Positions 6,990-14,553 of a stretch of 40,808 nucleotides of DNA are shown here, in pieces; within the stretch, counting starts at the first letter, position 1, and every line of letters starts with the position of its first letter. Source of the stretch: Comamonadaceae bacterium (GTDB taxonomy: Bacteria > Pseudomonadota > Gammaproteobacteria > Burkholderiales > Burkholderiaceae_C). The stretch spans positions 1 through 40,808 of the forward strand of contig CANBWP010000021.1 of NCBI GenBank assembly GCA_947373185.1. The letters are read 5' to 3'. The position numbers and the translations under genes are program-made. The notes under the pieces were generated by a model, which did no database searches, was not told the DNA's origin, and saw only the letters and a list, made by a program, of their open reading frames with translations.

Positions 6990-7106
6990 TCAGCAAAAAA
7001 TGAGTGCCAAGATGGCGGCATCGTCCATCAGGTTGTCGCTGGCATAGCTGGCCAAGCGATAAACAATCGCCATCACGGCTTCGATACTTGGGTGATCTTC
7101 AAACAT
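6990..7106 (-). CDS. Possible small protein, 38 residues
   Basis: This short minus-strand frame lies in the otherwise empty gap between the Bug gene and the gene at 7201. It begins MFEDHPSIEAVMAIVYRLAS and has an acidic middle (SDNLMDD) and a hydrophobic end. Codon choice resembles neighbouring genes. The putative ribosome binding site (CCGGAT) is weak and I do not recognise a family. It could be a real small protein or chance. Confidence 0.35.
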   Translation of the reverse strand: MFEDHPSIEAVMAIVYRLASYASDNLMDDAAILALIFC

Positions 7107-7200
7107 AGATCCGGTTTATATCAAATAGAAGAACGAAATCCAGTCTGTGTTGCTAAGATGTTGGCCTTAACTCATTAGGCTCACAGGGCCGCCTTCACGA

Positions 7201-7626
7201 ATGGAACTGAGCCCTATCCGCTGGACCCGCTTGATGCGCCCCATGACTTCCTTGTTGTTTGGCTTTGCAGCCATGGCATGCCAGGCTGGCGCGCTGTTGC
7301 AGTGTGCCGTTACTTACGCGGGCACCACCCATCAACTCAAGGCCACGCCCACCACGTCCCCCTATGCGGTGAAGGCCATCGACATTGGCGGACGTTTCTT
7401 TTTCAAAATGGTTTTGACAGAGTCCAATGCCACCTTGTCTCATGTATTGCTGTATGTCTACCTCGACCAAGAGCCTAGGCCGGTGTTGCTGCAAGAAGCC
7501 AAGTACATGGGGCCATTTCATTTGACGTCCCAGCCCTTGGCCCTCACGGGTGAGCAGCATCTGTATGGGGGCCCTGTAGAGCGAGAGCTCATTTACAGCT
7601 GTTGGCTGCAAACGGCGGCGCCATGA
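7201..7626 (+). CDS. Predicted secreted protein of unknown function
   Basis: This 141-residue protein has a hydrophobic N-terminal segment (MTSLLFGFAAMACQAGA, about residues 15-31) that looks like a signal peptide. Two cysteines in the mature part (LLQC and YSCW) could form a disulfide. I do not recognise a family. The ATG at 7201 lacks a clear ribosome binding site, and the in-frame ATGs at 7234 or 7243 would give a more standard signal peptide. Its stop overlaps the ATG of the CapA-like gene (ATGA at 7623-7626), so the two are translationally coupled and may act together in the envelope. Confidence 0.65.
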   Translation: MELSPIRWTRLMRPMTSLLFGFAAMACQAGALLQCAVTYAGTTHQLKATPTTSPYAVKAIDIGGRFFFKMVLTESNATLSHVLLYVYLDQEPRPVLLQEAKYMGPFHLTSQPLALTGEQHLYGGPVERELIYSCWLQTAAP

Positions 7627-8618
7627 AATTTCAATCTCTCACGCACCGTGTGCAAAAAATACGCTCAGCATTGGCCGCATTGCTGCTCATGCAGTTCATG
7701 GGCACCGTTTGGGCCAACACAGTGAGCCTGGTGTTTGCAGGTGACAGCACGCTGGACGATGATGCCGGCGCGCTCATTGCCAAAGGCGGCGATCCGTTTG
7801 CCGACTTTGCCACTTACTTTGCGGGCGCCGACATTCGCATCACCAATTTGGAATGCGTCGTGGCCACCAAGGGCGATGCAGCCGACAAGATGTACACCTT
7901 CAGGGCGCACCCCCGGGTCATTCCTGTCTTGAAAAAACACTTTGATGCCGTTGCCTTGGCCAACAACCACAGCGGTGACTTTGGCCCCGATGCTTTTGCA
8001 GAAATGCTCGGTTTGCTCAAACAAGGTGGATTACCGCAAGTCGGCGGCGGCATGAATTTGAACCAAGCCCATGCACCTTTGGTGTTTGAACGCAAGGGCT
8101 TGCGCATTGCTGTTTTGAGCTACAACGAGTTTCAACCTCGCAGTTTTGAAGCGGGTCCTCATTTGCCGGGTGTCGCCTGGAGTGAAGACCAGCAGGTGGT
8201 GGCTGACATTGCCGCCGCCCGAGCGGTGCACAAGGCAGACGTGGTCATTCCGATCATGCACTGGGGATGGGAGAACGAAGCACGCGGCAACGCACGCCAA
8301 TGGCAATTGGCCAAAGTGATGGTCGATGCGGGCGCTGATGCGGTCATTGGCGGGCATCCCCATGTCACGCAAGACGTGGGCATTTACAAAGGCAAGCCCA
8401 TCTTGTTCAGCGTAGGCAACTTTGTCATGAAAGAGACCGACAACGACAACCAGCGCAAAGCCTGGGTGGTCAAACTTGAACTGGACAAACAGGGGGTGCG
8501 TGGATTGAGCGGGCAGCCCATCGTGATTGACATGCAGGGCATTCCCAAGCGCGCCCAAAAAGCGACCGGACCTTGCTGGCAACGGGGTGCCAAAGCCGTG
8601 GGGGCGTGTCGCTTTTAA
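7623..8618 (+). CDS. CapA-family (PGA_cap) metallophosphoesterase-like protein, exported
   Basis: This protein of 331 residues from the ATG at 7623 (overlapping the upstream stop) is related to the poly-gamma-glutamate synthesis protein CapA/PgsA. A signal peptide covers about residues 1-32 (cleavage near VWAN). The metal-site motifs of the superfamily are visible: VFAGDSTLDDD, then ITNLECVV, LANNHSGDFGPDAF, VPI-type MHWGWEN and GGHPHVTQDVGIYKGKPILFSVGNFV. The length suits a single PGA_cap domain. A longer start at 7602 (TTG) is possible but less likely. No other capsule genes are present, so a general phosphoesterase role in the periplasm is as plausible as polymer synthesis. Confidence 0.85.
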   Translation: MKFQSLTHRVQKIRSALAALLLMQFMGTVWANTVSLVFAGDSTLDDDAGALIAKGGDPFADFATYFAGADIRITNLECVVATKGDAADKMYTFRAHPRVIPVLKKHFDAVALANNHSGDFGPDAFAEMLGLLKQGGLPQVGGGMNLNQAHAPLVFERKGLRIAVLSYNEFQPRSFEAGPHLPGVAWSEDQQVVADIAAARAVHKADVVIPIMHWGWENEARGNARQWQLAKVMVDAGADAVIGGHPHVTQDVGIYKGKPILFSVGNFVMKETDNDNQRKAWVVKLELDKQGVRGLSGQPIVIDMQGIPKRAQKATGPCWQRGAKAVGACRF

Positions 8619-8657
8619 AGGGGCTTAGCCAGCCCTGGCCATCCCACGCAGACCCAC

Positions 8658-8957
8658 TTACTGCATGCAAGTTCGTGTGCGGGTGATGCTGCCATCGGGG
8701 TTTTGAACTTCCGTCCAAGGGCTGCAGTTTTGAACGGGTTGCGGCTGCACCACGACGGGTTGTTGTTGAATGATGACAGGCGGTTGCTGACGTGCAGCCT
8801 CATAAATGATGGCGCCACCGATGAGGGCTGGCACCATCCAAGTCCAGCCGCCACTGCCGCCACGCTCCCAATGGCCATGTCTGAAGCCATGGCCAGGGTG
8901 CTGCGCCATGGCGCCAGCGCTCAAGGTGAGAAGTAACAGTGCGAGTACTTTTTTCAT
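8658..8957 (-). CDS. Small exported His- and Gln/Pro-rich protein
   Basis: This 99-residue protein starts at the ATG at 8955-8957, which has a GGAG ribosome binding site and begins a clear signal peptide (MKKVLALLLLTLSAGAMA, cleaved before QHPGH). The mature part begins His/Gly-rich (HPGHGFRHGHWERGG). It has a hydrophobic stretch (WMVPALIGGAIIYEA) that may span or touch the membrane. A Gln/Pro/Val-rich run follows, and it ends in NCSPWTEVQNPDGSITRTRTC with two Cys. I do not recognise a named family. The His-rich region could bind metal. Confidence 0.75.
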   Translation of the reverse strand: MKKVLALLLLTLSAGAMAQHPGHGFRHGHWERGGSGGWTWMVPALIGGAIIYEAARQQPPVIIQQQPVVVQPQPVQNCSPWTEVQNPDGSITRTRTCMQ

Positions 8958-9073
8958 GAATGTCTCCAGTTGTGCCTGTTCAACGTTTGACGCCAAACAT
9001 TGGTTTACCGACAGAGCGATGTCGCTGCGGACTTGACCCAAATCACACGGGGAGAGGCCGACCCAAGAGGCCC

Positions 9074-9586
9074 TTACTTTTTGAACGGCAGCAAAATATT
9101 CCACTTGTCCATGCCGATTGGAATCCGATTGGCCCGCCGCATGCTTACAAACAAGATGTAGGTGACGAACACGCGGCCCAAGAGCAAGAAGGTGATGCGG
9201 GCATCTTGACTGCGCAACTTCTCCGCATAAAACACGCTGATGTCAAAGATCAGGTTGAACAAACTGGCCACACACATCAAGCCAAAGAAGATGGCGGGGT
9301 ACTTCAAGTTTTTGTAAGACCACACACCGGCTGCCATGAAGGCAAACAAAATCCATGCCCTGAAATACAGTGCCGGTGTCATGTATTCACGCACCGCAGG
9401 GTTGGAAAACAAATCAGCTGCCACGACATCGGTGTAAACCGTTAAGCGGATGAACCAGATGCCAGATGCCAACACCAAAATGGCCAAGCGCAAAGGGAAG
9501 TAGTTGTCGACGCTCACCGGCTCCATGGCTGGTTTGATCAGCAGGGCTTCCAATTCATCGGCAGAGACCAGGGGTTTGCGTGACAC
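9074..9586 (-). CDS. Predicted inner-membrane protein of unknown function
   Basis: This 170-residue protein has four likely membrane segments (about residues 30-50, 70-90, 97-118 and 128-148), a cytoplasmic-looking N-terminus and a basic C-terminal tail (MRRANRIPIG). I do not recognise a family. It stands alone on the minus strand, 95 bp downstream of the MATE gene's stop. The gap carries a T-rich tract, so it probably has its own promoter. Confidence 0.65.
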   Translation of the reverse strand: MSRKPLVSADELEALLIKPAMEPVSVDNYFPLRLAILVLASGIWFIRLTVYTDVVAADLFSNPAVREYMTPALYFRAWILFAFMAAGVWSYKNLKYPAIFFGLMCVASLFNLIFDISVFYAEKLRSQDARITFLLLGRVFVTYILFVSMRRANRIPIGMDKWNILLPFKK

Positions 9587-9681
9587 GGTAATTCTTTGAG
9601 GTTTGAAATATAAGTACGAATACGATTTTAGTCAAAAAAGAGTCTCTCCCTCATACTAATAAGGGTATGTCCTGACCTGTG

Positions 9682-11010
9682 TCAGTGAATCCAACGCGTT
9701 TTGTGAACCGAGAGGGCTGTGGCCACGCCATAGGTCACCATGCCCAGGGCGATCAAGGCAAACATCTGCTGGGGCGTTCCTTGCTTGTGAATCAGCCACC
9801 AGCCGCCCGAGGCCACCAAGGCCAGCCTGAGTGTGCCGGACAGCACAGGGCCCCACAATTTGCCAGCACCCTGAGATGCAAAGTAGAGGCACAGACCGAT
9901 GGCAAAAAAGCCATAACAAGGCCCCACCCACTGAAAATACAAATTGGCATTTGCCAACACTTGAGGATTGTTCGAGAAGAGACTGGACCACACCTCGGGC
10001 CACAATGTGACGACCCAGCCGATGCAGCCCACCAGTGCAGCCGCCATGACAGAGCCCGTCCATGCCACTTGCTTGGCACGTTTGGCCAAGTTGGCGCCCA
10101 AGGCCATGCCCACCATGGGCACGCAGGCCACACCAAAGGAGAAGGTGATGGGCACCAGCAAAAATTCAAGGCGGTTGCCAATGCCATAACCTGCCAAGGC
10201 TTCTGGGCCGTAGCTGGCAATGAGGCGCGTGAGAATCACAATGGTGGCCACCGTTTGCAGCGCCGACAAACTGGAGATGGCGCCCACTTTCAGAATGTCG
10301 ACAAACAAAGCCTTGGACAGCGGGCTGTCAAAACGCAATTGCAGTGCGCTTTGACTGGATCGAACATACAGATACAAATACAGGGCACTGCCGGTGAAGG
10401 CAATGAGCACGCCGGCTGCAACACCCGCCATCCCCAAGCTTGGGACAGGCCCCCAACCCAAGCCCAGCACACCGCTGATCAAGGCTTGGGCCAAGGACGC
10501 CAGCAGCAAGACTGTCGAGGGTGTGCGCATGTTGCCAGCGCCGCGTACGACAGAGGCCAATGCGTTGGTCAGCCAAACACTGACTGAGCCCAAGAATGCC
10601 ACATGGGCATAAGACAAACATTCTTCCAAGGCTTTGCCACTGCCGCCCATGGCGCTGAAGACAGGTCGACTCCAAAAGGCGAAAATCAGGGTGAAGCACA
10701 GACCAATGGCCACGCTGATACAAGCAGCATGCAAGACCAAGGCATTGGCTTTGGCCGTGTCTCCCGCGCCGAGCGCGCGACTGATGGCGGATGAAATGCC
10801 GCCGCCCATGGAGCCCGCCGACAGCATTTGCTGCAACATGACCAAGGGGAAAACCAAGGCCATGCCGGCCAGCGGCAAGGTGCCTAAATAGCCCACATAC
10901 CAAGTCTCTGCAATGCTGACCAAGGCCGCCGCTGTCATGGCCACCATGTTGGGCAGCGCCAAGCGCCAAATGGTGGGCGCAATGGATGCTGAGGTGAGTG
11001 CGTGTTGCAA
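9682..11010 (-). CDS. MATE-family multidrug/toxin efflux transporter
   Basis: This 442-residue protein has about twelve membrane segments in two related six-helix bundles. Family hallmarks are IWRLALPNMVAMTAAALVSIAETWYVGYLG at the N-terminus, MGGGISSAISRALGAGD (with the Arg/Gly-rich loop after helix 2) and the second-half counterpart FGVACVPMVGMALGANLAKRAKQVAW. MATE proteins export cationic or organic compounds in exchange for Na+ or H+. The start appears to be a TTG 13 bp after the stop of the enoyl-CoA hydratase gene on the same strand, so the two are probably one transcript. No regulator is adjacent and the substrate is unknown. Confidence 0.88.
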   Translation of the reverse strand: MQHALTSASIAPTIWRLALPNMVAMTAAALVSIAETWYVGYLGTLPLAGMALVFPLVMLQQMLSAGSMGGGISSAISRALGAGDTAKANALVLHAACISVAIGLCFTLIFAFWSRPVFSAMGGSGKALEECLSYAHVAFLGSVSVWLTNALASVVRGAGNMRTPSTVLLLASLAQALISGVLGLGWGPVPSLGMAGVAAGVLIAFTGSALYLYLYVRSSQSALQLRFDSPLSKALFVDILKVGAISSLSALQTVATIVILTRLIASYGPEALAGYGIGNRLEFLLVPITFSFGVACVPMVGMALGANLAKRAKQVAWTGSVMAAALVGCIGWVVTLWPEVWSSLFSNNPQVLANANLYFQWVGPCYGFFAIGLCLYFASQGAGKLWGPVLSGTLRLALVASGGWWLIHKQGTPQQMFALIALGMVTYGVATALSVHKTRWIH

Positions 11011-11023
11011 GTGCCGTGCTGAA

Positions 11024-11803
11024 TCAGCGGTGCTTGAAGTTGGGCGCGCGCTTGTTCAAGAACGCGTCCATGCCTTCTTTTTGGTCTTCGGTCGCAAACA
11101 TGGCTTGGAACAAGCGGCGCTCAAACATCACGCCATCGGACAAACCGCTTTCAAAGGCGCGGTTGACACTTTCTTTGGCGGCCATGACGGCCAGCTGGCC
11201 CAAGCCGCAAATGAGCAGCGCCACGCCCAGCGTTTCTTCCATCAATTTCTCGGTGGGCACCACGCGGCTCACCAGGCCAGAGCGTTCGGCTTCGTTGGCA
11301 TCCATCATGCGGCCTGTGAGCACCAGGTCCATGGCTTTGGATTTGCCAATGGCGCGGGGCAAACGCTGAGTGCCGCCTGCGCCTGGAATGATGCCGAGTT
11401 TGATTTCGGGCTGGCCAAACTTGGCGTTTTCAGCGGCCATGATGAAGTCGCACATCATGGCCAACTCGCAACCGCCGCCCAATGCGAAACCACTGACAGC
11501 GGCAATGACGGGCTTGCGAATGCTGCGAATGGTTTCCCAATTGCTGCTGATGAAGTCGGCTTTGTAGGCGTCGCTGAAGTTTTGTTGGGCCATGGCCGAA
11601 ATGTCCGCGCCTGCGGCAAAGGCTTTTTCGCTGCCCGTCACAATGATGCAGCCAATCTCTGGGTCGGCGTCGTAGGCCTTGAGGGCAGAGCCCAGCTCAT
11701 CCATCAAGGGGCCATTCAAAGCGTTCAGGGCCTTGGGGCGGTTCAGAGTGATGATGCCCACTTTGCCGCCTTCGACGCGGACTTCAATGTTTTCGTAAGC
11801 CAA
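11024..11803 (-). CDS. Enoyl-CoA hydratase (crotonase family), PaaF-like
   Basis: This 259-residue protein hydrates 2-enoyl-CoA thioesters. Crotonase features are visible: [11 protein letters not shown], the oxyanion-hole segment [24 protein letters not shown] with catalytic Glu113, and [24 protein letters not shown] with catalytic Glu133. Both catalytic glutamates are present, as in true hydratases. The start is TTG with a GGAG ribosome binding site. It is divergent from paaG, with a TetR-type palindrome between them, so a role as the PaaF step of phenylacetate degradation is likely, though a general beta-oxidation role is possible. The MATE gene follows 13 bp downstream. Confidence 0.88.
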   Translation of the reverse strand: MAYENIEVRVEGGKVGIITLNRPKALNALNGPLMDELGSALKAYDADPEIGCIIVTGSEKAFAAGADISAMAQQNFSDAYKADFISSNWETIRSIRKPVIAAVSGFALGGGCELAMMCDFIMAAENAKFGQPEIKLGIIPGAGGTQRLPRAIGKSKAMDLVLTGRMMDANEAERSGLVSRVVPTEKLMEETLGVALLICGLGQLAVMAAKESVNRAFESGLSDGVMFERRLFQAMFATEDQKEGMDAFLNKRAPNFKHR

Positions 11804-11887
11804 GACAATTCTCCAATCAAGTTCTTCAGGTGATCCCTCTCACTATAACGGGATGAAAAATTTGCGCCAATCAAGGGAAAACATTAA

Positions 11888-11903
11888 CCAACCGATCGGT
11901 CGG
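11888..11903. promoter_or_regulatory. Candidate TetR-family (PaaR-like) operator
   Basis: CCAACCGATCGGTCGG is a near-perfect palindrome of the form CCNACCGATCGGTNGG, centred in the 145-bp gap between the divergent enoyl-CoA hydratase gene and paaG. Such CG-rich palindromes are typical of TetR regulators of acyl-CoA catabolism. PaaR, a TetR-type repressor, controls paa genes in other bacteria. No tetR gene is in the window, so the assignment is inference. Confidence 0.6.
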
Positions 11904-11948
11904 CGAATGTTACATTTTGATTTTTAATGCATCCCACCTTCTTTGACC

Positions 11949-12752
11949 ATGACCCAAGACAGCCAAACTTCAGTGACCTTTGAAAAACGTGGCGCCGTGG
12001 CCCTGGTCACCCTGAACCGTCCTCAGGCCTTGAACAGTTTCACGCGCCAGATGCACCACGATTTGTGGGCAGCCTTTGACCAAGCCGAAGCCGATTTGGA
12101 CATCCGAGCCGTGGTCCTTACTGGGGCAGGACGGGGCTTTTCTGCTGGCGCTGACTTGTCCGAGTTTGATTTCACCCCGGGCCCCGATGCCATTCAGCGC
12201 GCCGACCCTGGCCCCATCATTGAGCAGGCATTCAATCCCACCACACGCCGCATTCAATCGCTGCGCATGCCCATCATTGCTGCCGTCAATGGCGTGGCTG
12301 CTGGGGCCGGTGCTTCCATCGCCATGGCCTGCGACATTGCCATTGCCTCACCGCAAGCCAGTTTCATACAGGCCTTCAGCAAAATTGGCCTGATTCCAGA
12401 TGCTGGCAGCAGCTGGTTGTTGGTTGAGCGTCTGGGCATGCCGCGCGCCTTGGCTTTGGCCATGACCGGCGACAAACTGATGGCGCAGCAAGCCAAAGAC
12501 TGGGGCATGATTTGGGACGTGGCCGACGATTGCGTCGCCGCAGCAATGGCCATGGCAGAAAAATTGGCCGTGATGCCCACCAAAGCTTTGGTGACCACGC
12601 GCAAGTTGATGGCCGGTGCGCACGCGCGCAGTTTGTCCGAACAACTCGATCAAGAGCGCGATGCCCAATCGGCCATGGGCAAAACCCATGATTACTTTGA
12701 AGGCGTCAAAGCCTTTTTGGAAAAGCGTCCAGCGAAGTTCAAAGGCGAATAA
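11949..12752 (+). CDS. paaG: 2-(1,2-epoxy-1,2-dihydrophenyl)acetyl-CoA isomerase PaaG
   Basis: This 267-residue crotonase-family protein is counted from the ATG at 11949; a TTG two codons upstream is also in frame. PaaG converts ring-1,2-epoxyphenylacetyl-CoA to an oxepin-CoA and shifts double bonds later in the pathway. Family features are LNRPQALNSFTRQM, GFSAGADLSEF, the PaaG-type insertion GPDAIQRADPGPIIEQAFNPTTRRI, VAAGAGASIAMACD in place of the hydratase Glu, and KIGLIPDAGSSWLL with the catalytic Asp. The missing first Glu and the kept Asp separate it from the hydratase next door. It is first in a paaG-paaI-paaK run. Confidence 0.88.
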   Translation: MTQDSQTSVTFEKRGAVALVTLNRPQALNSFTRQMHHDLWAAFDQAEADLDIRAVVLTGAGRGFSAGADLSEFDFTPGPDAIQRADPGPIIEQAFNPTTRRIQSLRMPIIAAVNGVAAGAGASIAMACDIAIASPQASFIQAFSKIGLIPDAGSSWLLVERLGMPRALALAMTGDKLMAQQAKDWGMIWDVADDCVAAAMAMAEKLAVMPTKALVTTRKLMAGAHARSLSEQLDQERDAQSAMGKTHDYFEGVKAFLEKRPAKFKGE

Positions 12753-12765
12753 AGAAGGCAAACCC

Positions 12766-13209
12766 ATGAGCAATGCAACACAAGCCGCCTTCGATTTGGC
12801 GCGTCAGGTGGGTGAGTCGATGTTCGCTGTGGACACGGCCACCAAGGACACCATGGGCATGTCTCTCATTTCGTGTGAGCCTGGCCGTGCCGAGTTTCAA
12901 ATGACGGTCAAAGAACGGCATTTGAACGGCCATCAAATTTGTCACGGTGGTTTTATTTTCACGTTGGCCGATTCCACTTTCGCGTTTGCCTGCAACAGCT
13001 ACAACAAGGCCGCTGTGGCCGCTGGCTGCAGCATCGAGTTTTTAAAGCCCGGCCAATTGGGCGATGTGCTCACCTGTGTGGGCCAAGAGCAAACCTTGAG
13101 TGGGCGTCATGGCATTTACGACATGAAAGTGACCAATCAAAAGGGTGAAATCATTGCCATGTTCCGCGGCAAGAGCGCGCAAATTCAAGGCGCTGTCATT
13201 CCTGAATAA
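12766..13209 (+). CDS. paaI: Hydroxyphenylacetyl-CoA thioesterase PaaI
   Basis: This 147-residue hot-dog fold thioesterase releases CoA from ring-hydroxylated or dead-end phenylacetyl-CoA derivatives and so keeps the CoA pool free. The active-site motif HLNGHQICHGGFIFTLADSTFAFACN is present, with the catalytic Asp in the central helix. GCSIEFLKPGQLGDVL and a C-terminal strand complete the domain. The ATG at 12766 follows an AAGAAGG ribosome binding site 13 bp after paaG; longer in-frame extension into paaG is not needed. paaK follows 15 bp downstream. Confidence 0.88.
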   Translation: MSNATQAAFDLARQVGESMFAVDTATKDTMGMSLISCEPGRAEFQMTVKERHLNGHQICHGGFIFTLADSTFAFACNSYNKAAVAAGCSIEFLKPGQLGDVLTCVGQEQTLSGRHGIYDMKVTNQKGEIIAMFRGKSAQIQGAVIPE

Positions 13210-13224
13210 GTTGGAGCCCATCGA

Positions 13225-14529
13225 ATGCGACACACTGCTCAATTGCCCCTGGAACCCATTGAAAAAGCCAGCGTGGACGAGTTGCGGTCTTTGCAACTCA
13301 AGCGCTTAAAGGCCACGCTGCAACACGCCTACGACAACTCGCCGGTTTACAAAGCCAAGTTTGATGCAGCGGGTGTGCATCCGTGTGATTGCCACAGCTT
13401 GGCTGACTTGGCCAAGTTTCCCTTCACCACCAAAGCCGATTTGAGGAACAGCTATCCCTTTGGCATGTTTGCGGTCCCGCGTTCGGGCTGTGCACGCATT
13501 CATGCGTCCAGCGGCACCACGGGCAAACCGACCGTGGTGGGGTATACCCAGCGTGACATTGACACGTGGGCCACGGTCGTGGCCCGAAGCATTCGCGCGG
13601 GCGGTGCCAAACCTGGTGACATGGTGCACGTGAGCTATGGCTATGGTTTGTTCACGGGGGGCTTGGGTGCGCACTATGGCGCAGAGAAGCTAGGTTTGAC
13701 GGTGGTGCCCTTTGGCGGCGGCCAAACCGAGCGGCAAGTGCAGCTGATTCAAGATTTCAAACCCGACATCATCATGGTCACGCCCAGTTACATGCTGGCC
13801 ATTGCCGATGAGTTTGAGCGCCAAGGGATTGATCCGCGAAGCAGCGCTTTGCGCATTGGTATTTTTGGTGCCGAACCATGGACCAATGACATGCGCGCTG
13901 CCATTGAACACCGAATGGGCATGGATGCAGTGGACATTTACGGTTTGTCAGAAGTGATGGGCCCGGGCGTGGCCAGCGAATGCATTGAGACCAAAGATGG
14001 TCCCACCGTTTGGGAAGATCACTTTTACCCAGAGATCATCAACCCTGAAACCGGCGAGCTGGTGGCCGATGGGGAAATGGGCGAGTTGGTGTTCACCAGT
14101 TTGACCAAAGAGGCTTTGCCCATCATTCGCTATCGCACCCGCGATCTCACGCGCTTGCTACCCGGCACTGCGCGCACCATGCGCCGCATGGCAAAAATCA
14201 CAGGCCGCAGCGATGACATGATGATCGTTCGAGGTGTCAATGTGTTTCCCTCCCAAATTGAAGAATTGATCTTGAAGCGCCCCGAGTTGGCGCCCCATTA
14301 CCAATGCGTGCTCACCCGTGAAGGCCCCATGGACAACATGGCGGTGGCTGTCGAAACAAAGCCCGGCGTGTCACCCGACAGCATCGAGGCACGCGCTGCC
14401 GCCAAAATGCTGCAACACGAAATCAAGGTCTACATTGGCTCCAGTGTTGAGATTGATTTGCGCGCAGAAGGCGGCGTAGAGCGCAGCCAAGGCAAGGCCA
14501 AGCGTGTACTAGACCTGCGGGCCCAATAA
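13225..14529 (+). CDS. paaK: Phenylacetate-CoA ligase PaaK
   Basis: This 434-residue AMP-forming ligase activates phenylacetate with ATP and CoA to phenylacetyl-CoA, the entry step of the pathway. The phosphate-binding loop SSGTTGKP is at 95-102. IFGAEPW, DIYGLSEVMGPGVASEC and RYRTRDLTRLL are the adenylation core motifs. GRSDDMMIVRGVNVFPSQIEE begins the mobile C-terminal domain, and the late catalytic Lys is probably in QGKAKRV. Length is exactly typical. A TTGGAG ribosome binding site precedes the ATG, 15 bp after paaI. The genes for the multicomponent epoxidase (paaABCDE) and the ring-opening enzyme (paaZ) are not in the window. Confidence 0.92.
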   Translation: MRHTAQLPLEPIEKASVDELRSLQLKRLKATLQHAYDNSPVYKAKFDAAGVHPCDCHSLADLAKFPFTTKADLRNSYPFGMFAVPRSGCARIHASSGTTGKPTVVGYTQRDIDTWATVVARSIRAGGAKPGDMVHVSYGYGLFTGGLGAHYGAEKLGLTVVPFGGGQTERQVQLIQDFKPDIIMVTPSYMLAIADEFERQGIDPRSSALRIGIFGAEPWTNDMRAAIEHRMGMDAVDIYGLSEVMGPGVASECIETKDGPTVWEDHFYPEIINPETGELVADGEMGELVFTSLTKEALPIIRYRTRDLTRLLPGTARTMRRMAKITGRSDDMMIVRGVNVFPSQIEELILKRPELAPHYQCVLTREGPMDNMAVAVETKPGVSPDSIEARAAAKMLQHEIKVYIGSSVEIDLRAEGGVERSQGKAKRVLDLRAQ

Positions 14530-14553
14530 GGCCAAATCAGGCCCAATCAGTCT

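Noticed and set aside
9679..10587. A 302-codon frame antisense to the MATE transporter gene
   Set aside because: It has a Gln/His/Gly-rich, non-globular translation opposite a clear twelve-helix transporter.
10913..11833. A 306-codon frame antisense to the enoyl-CoA hydratase gene
   Set aside because: The opposite strand encodes a crotonase with both catalytic Glu residues. This frame is a compositional shadow.
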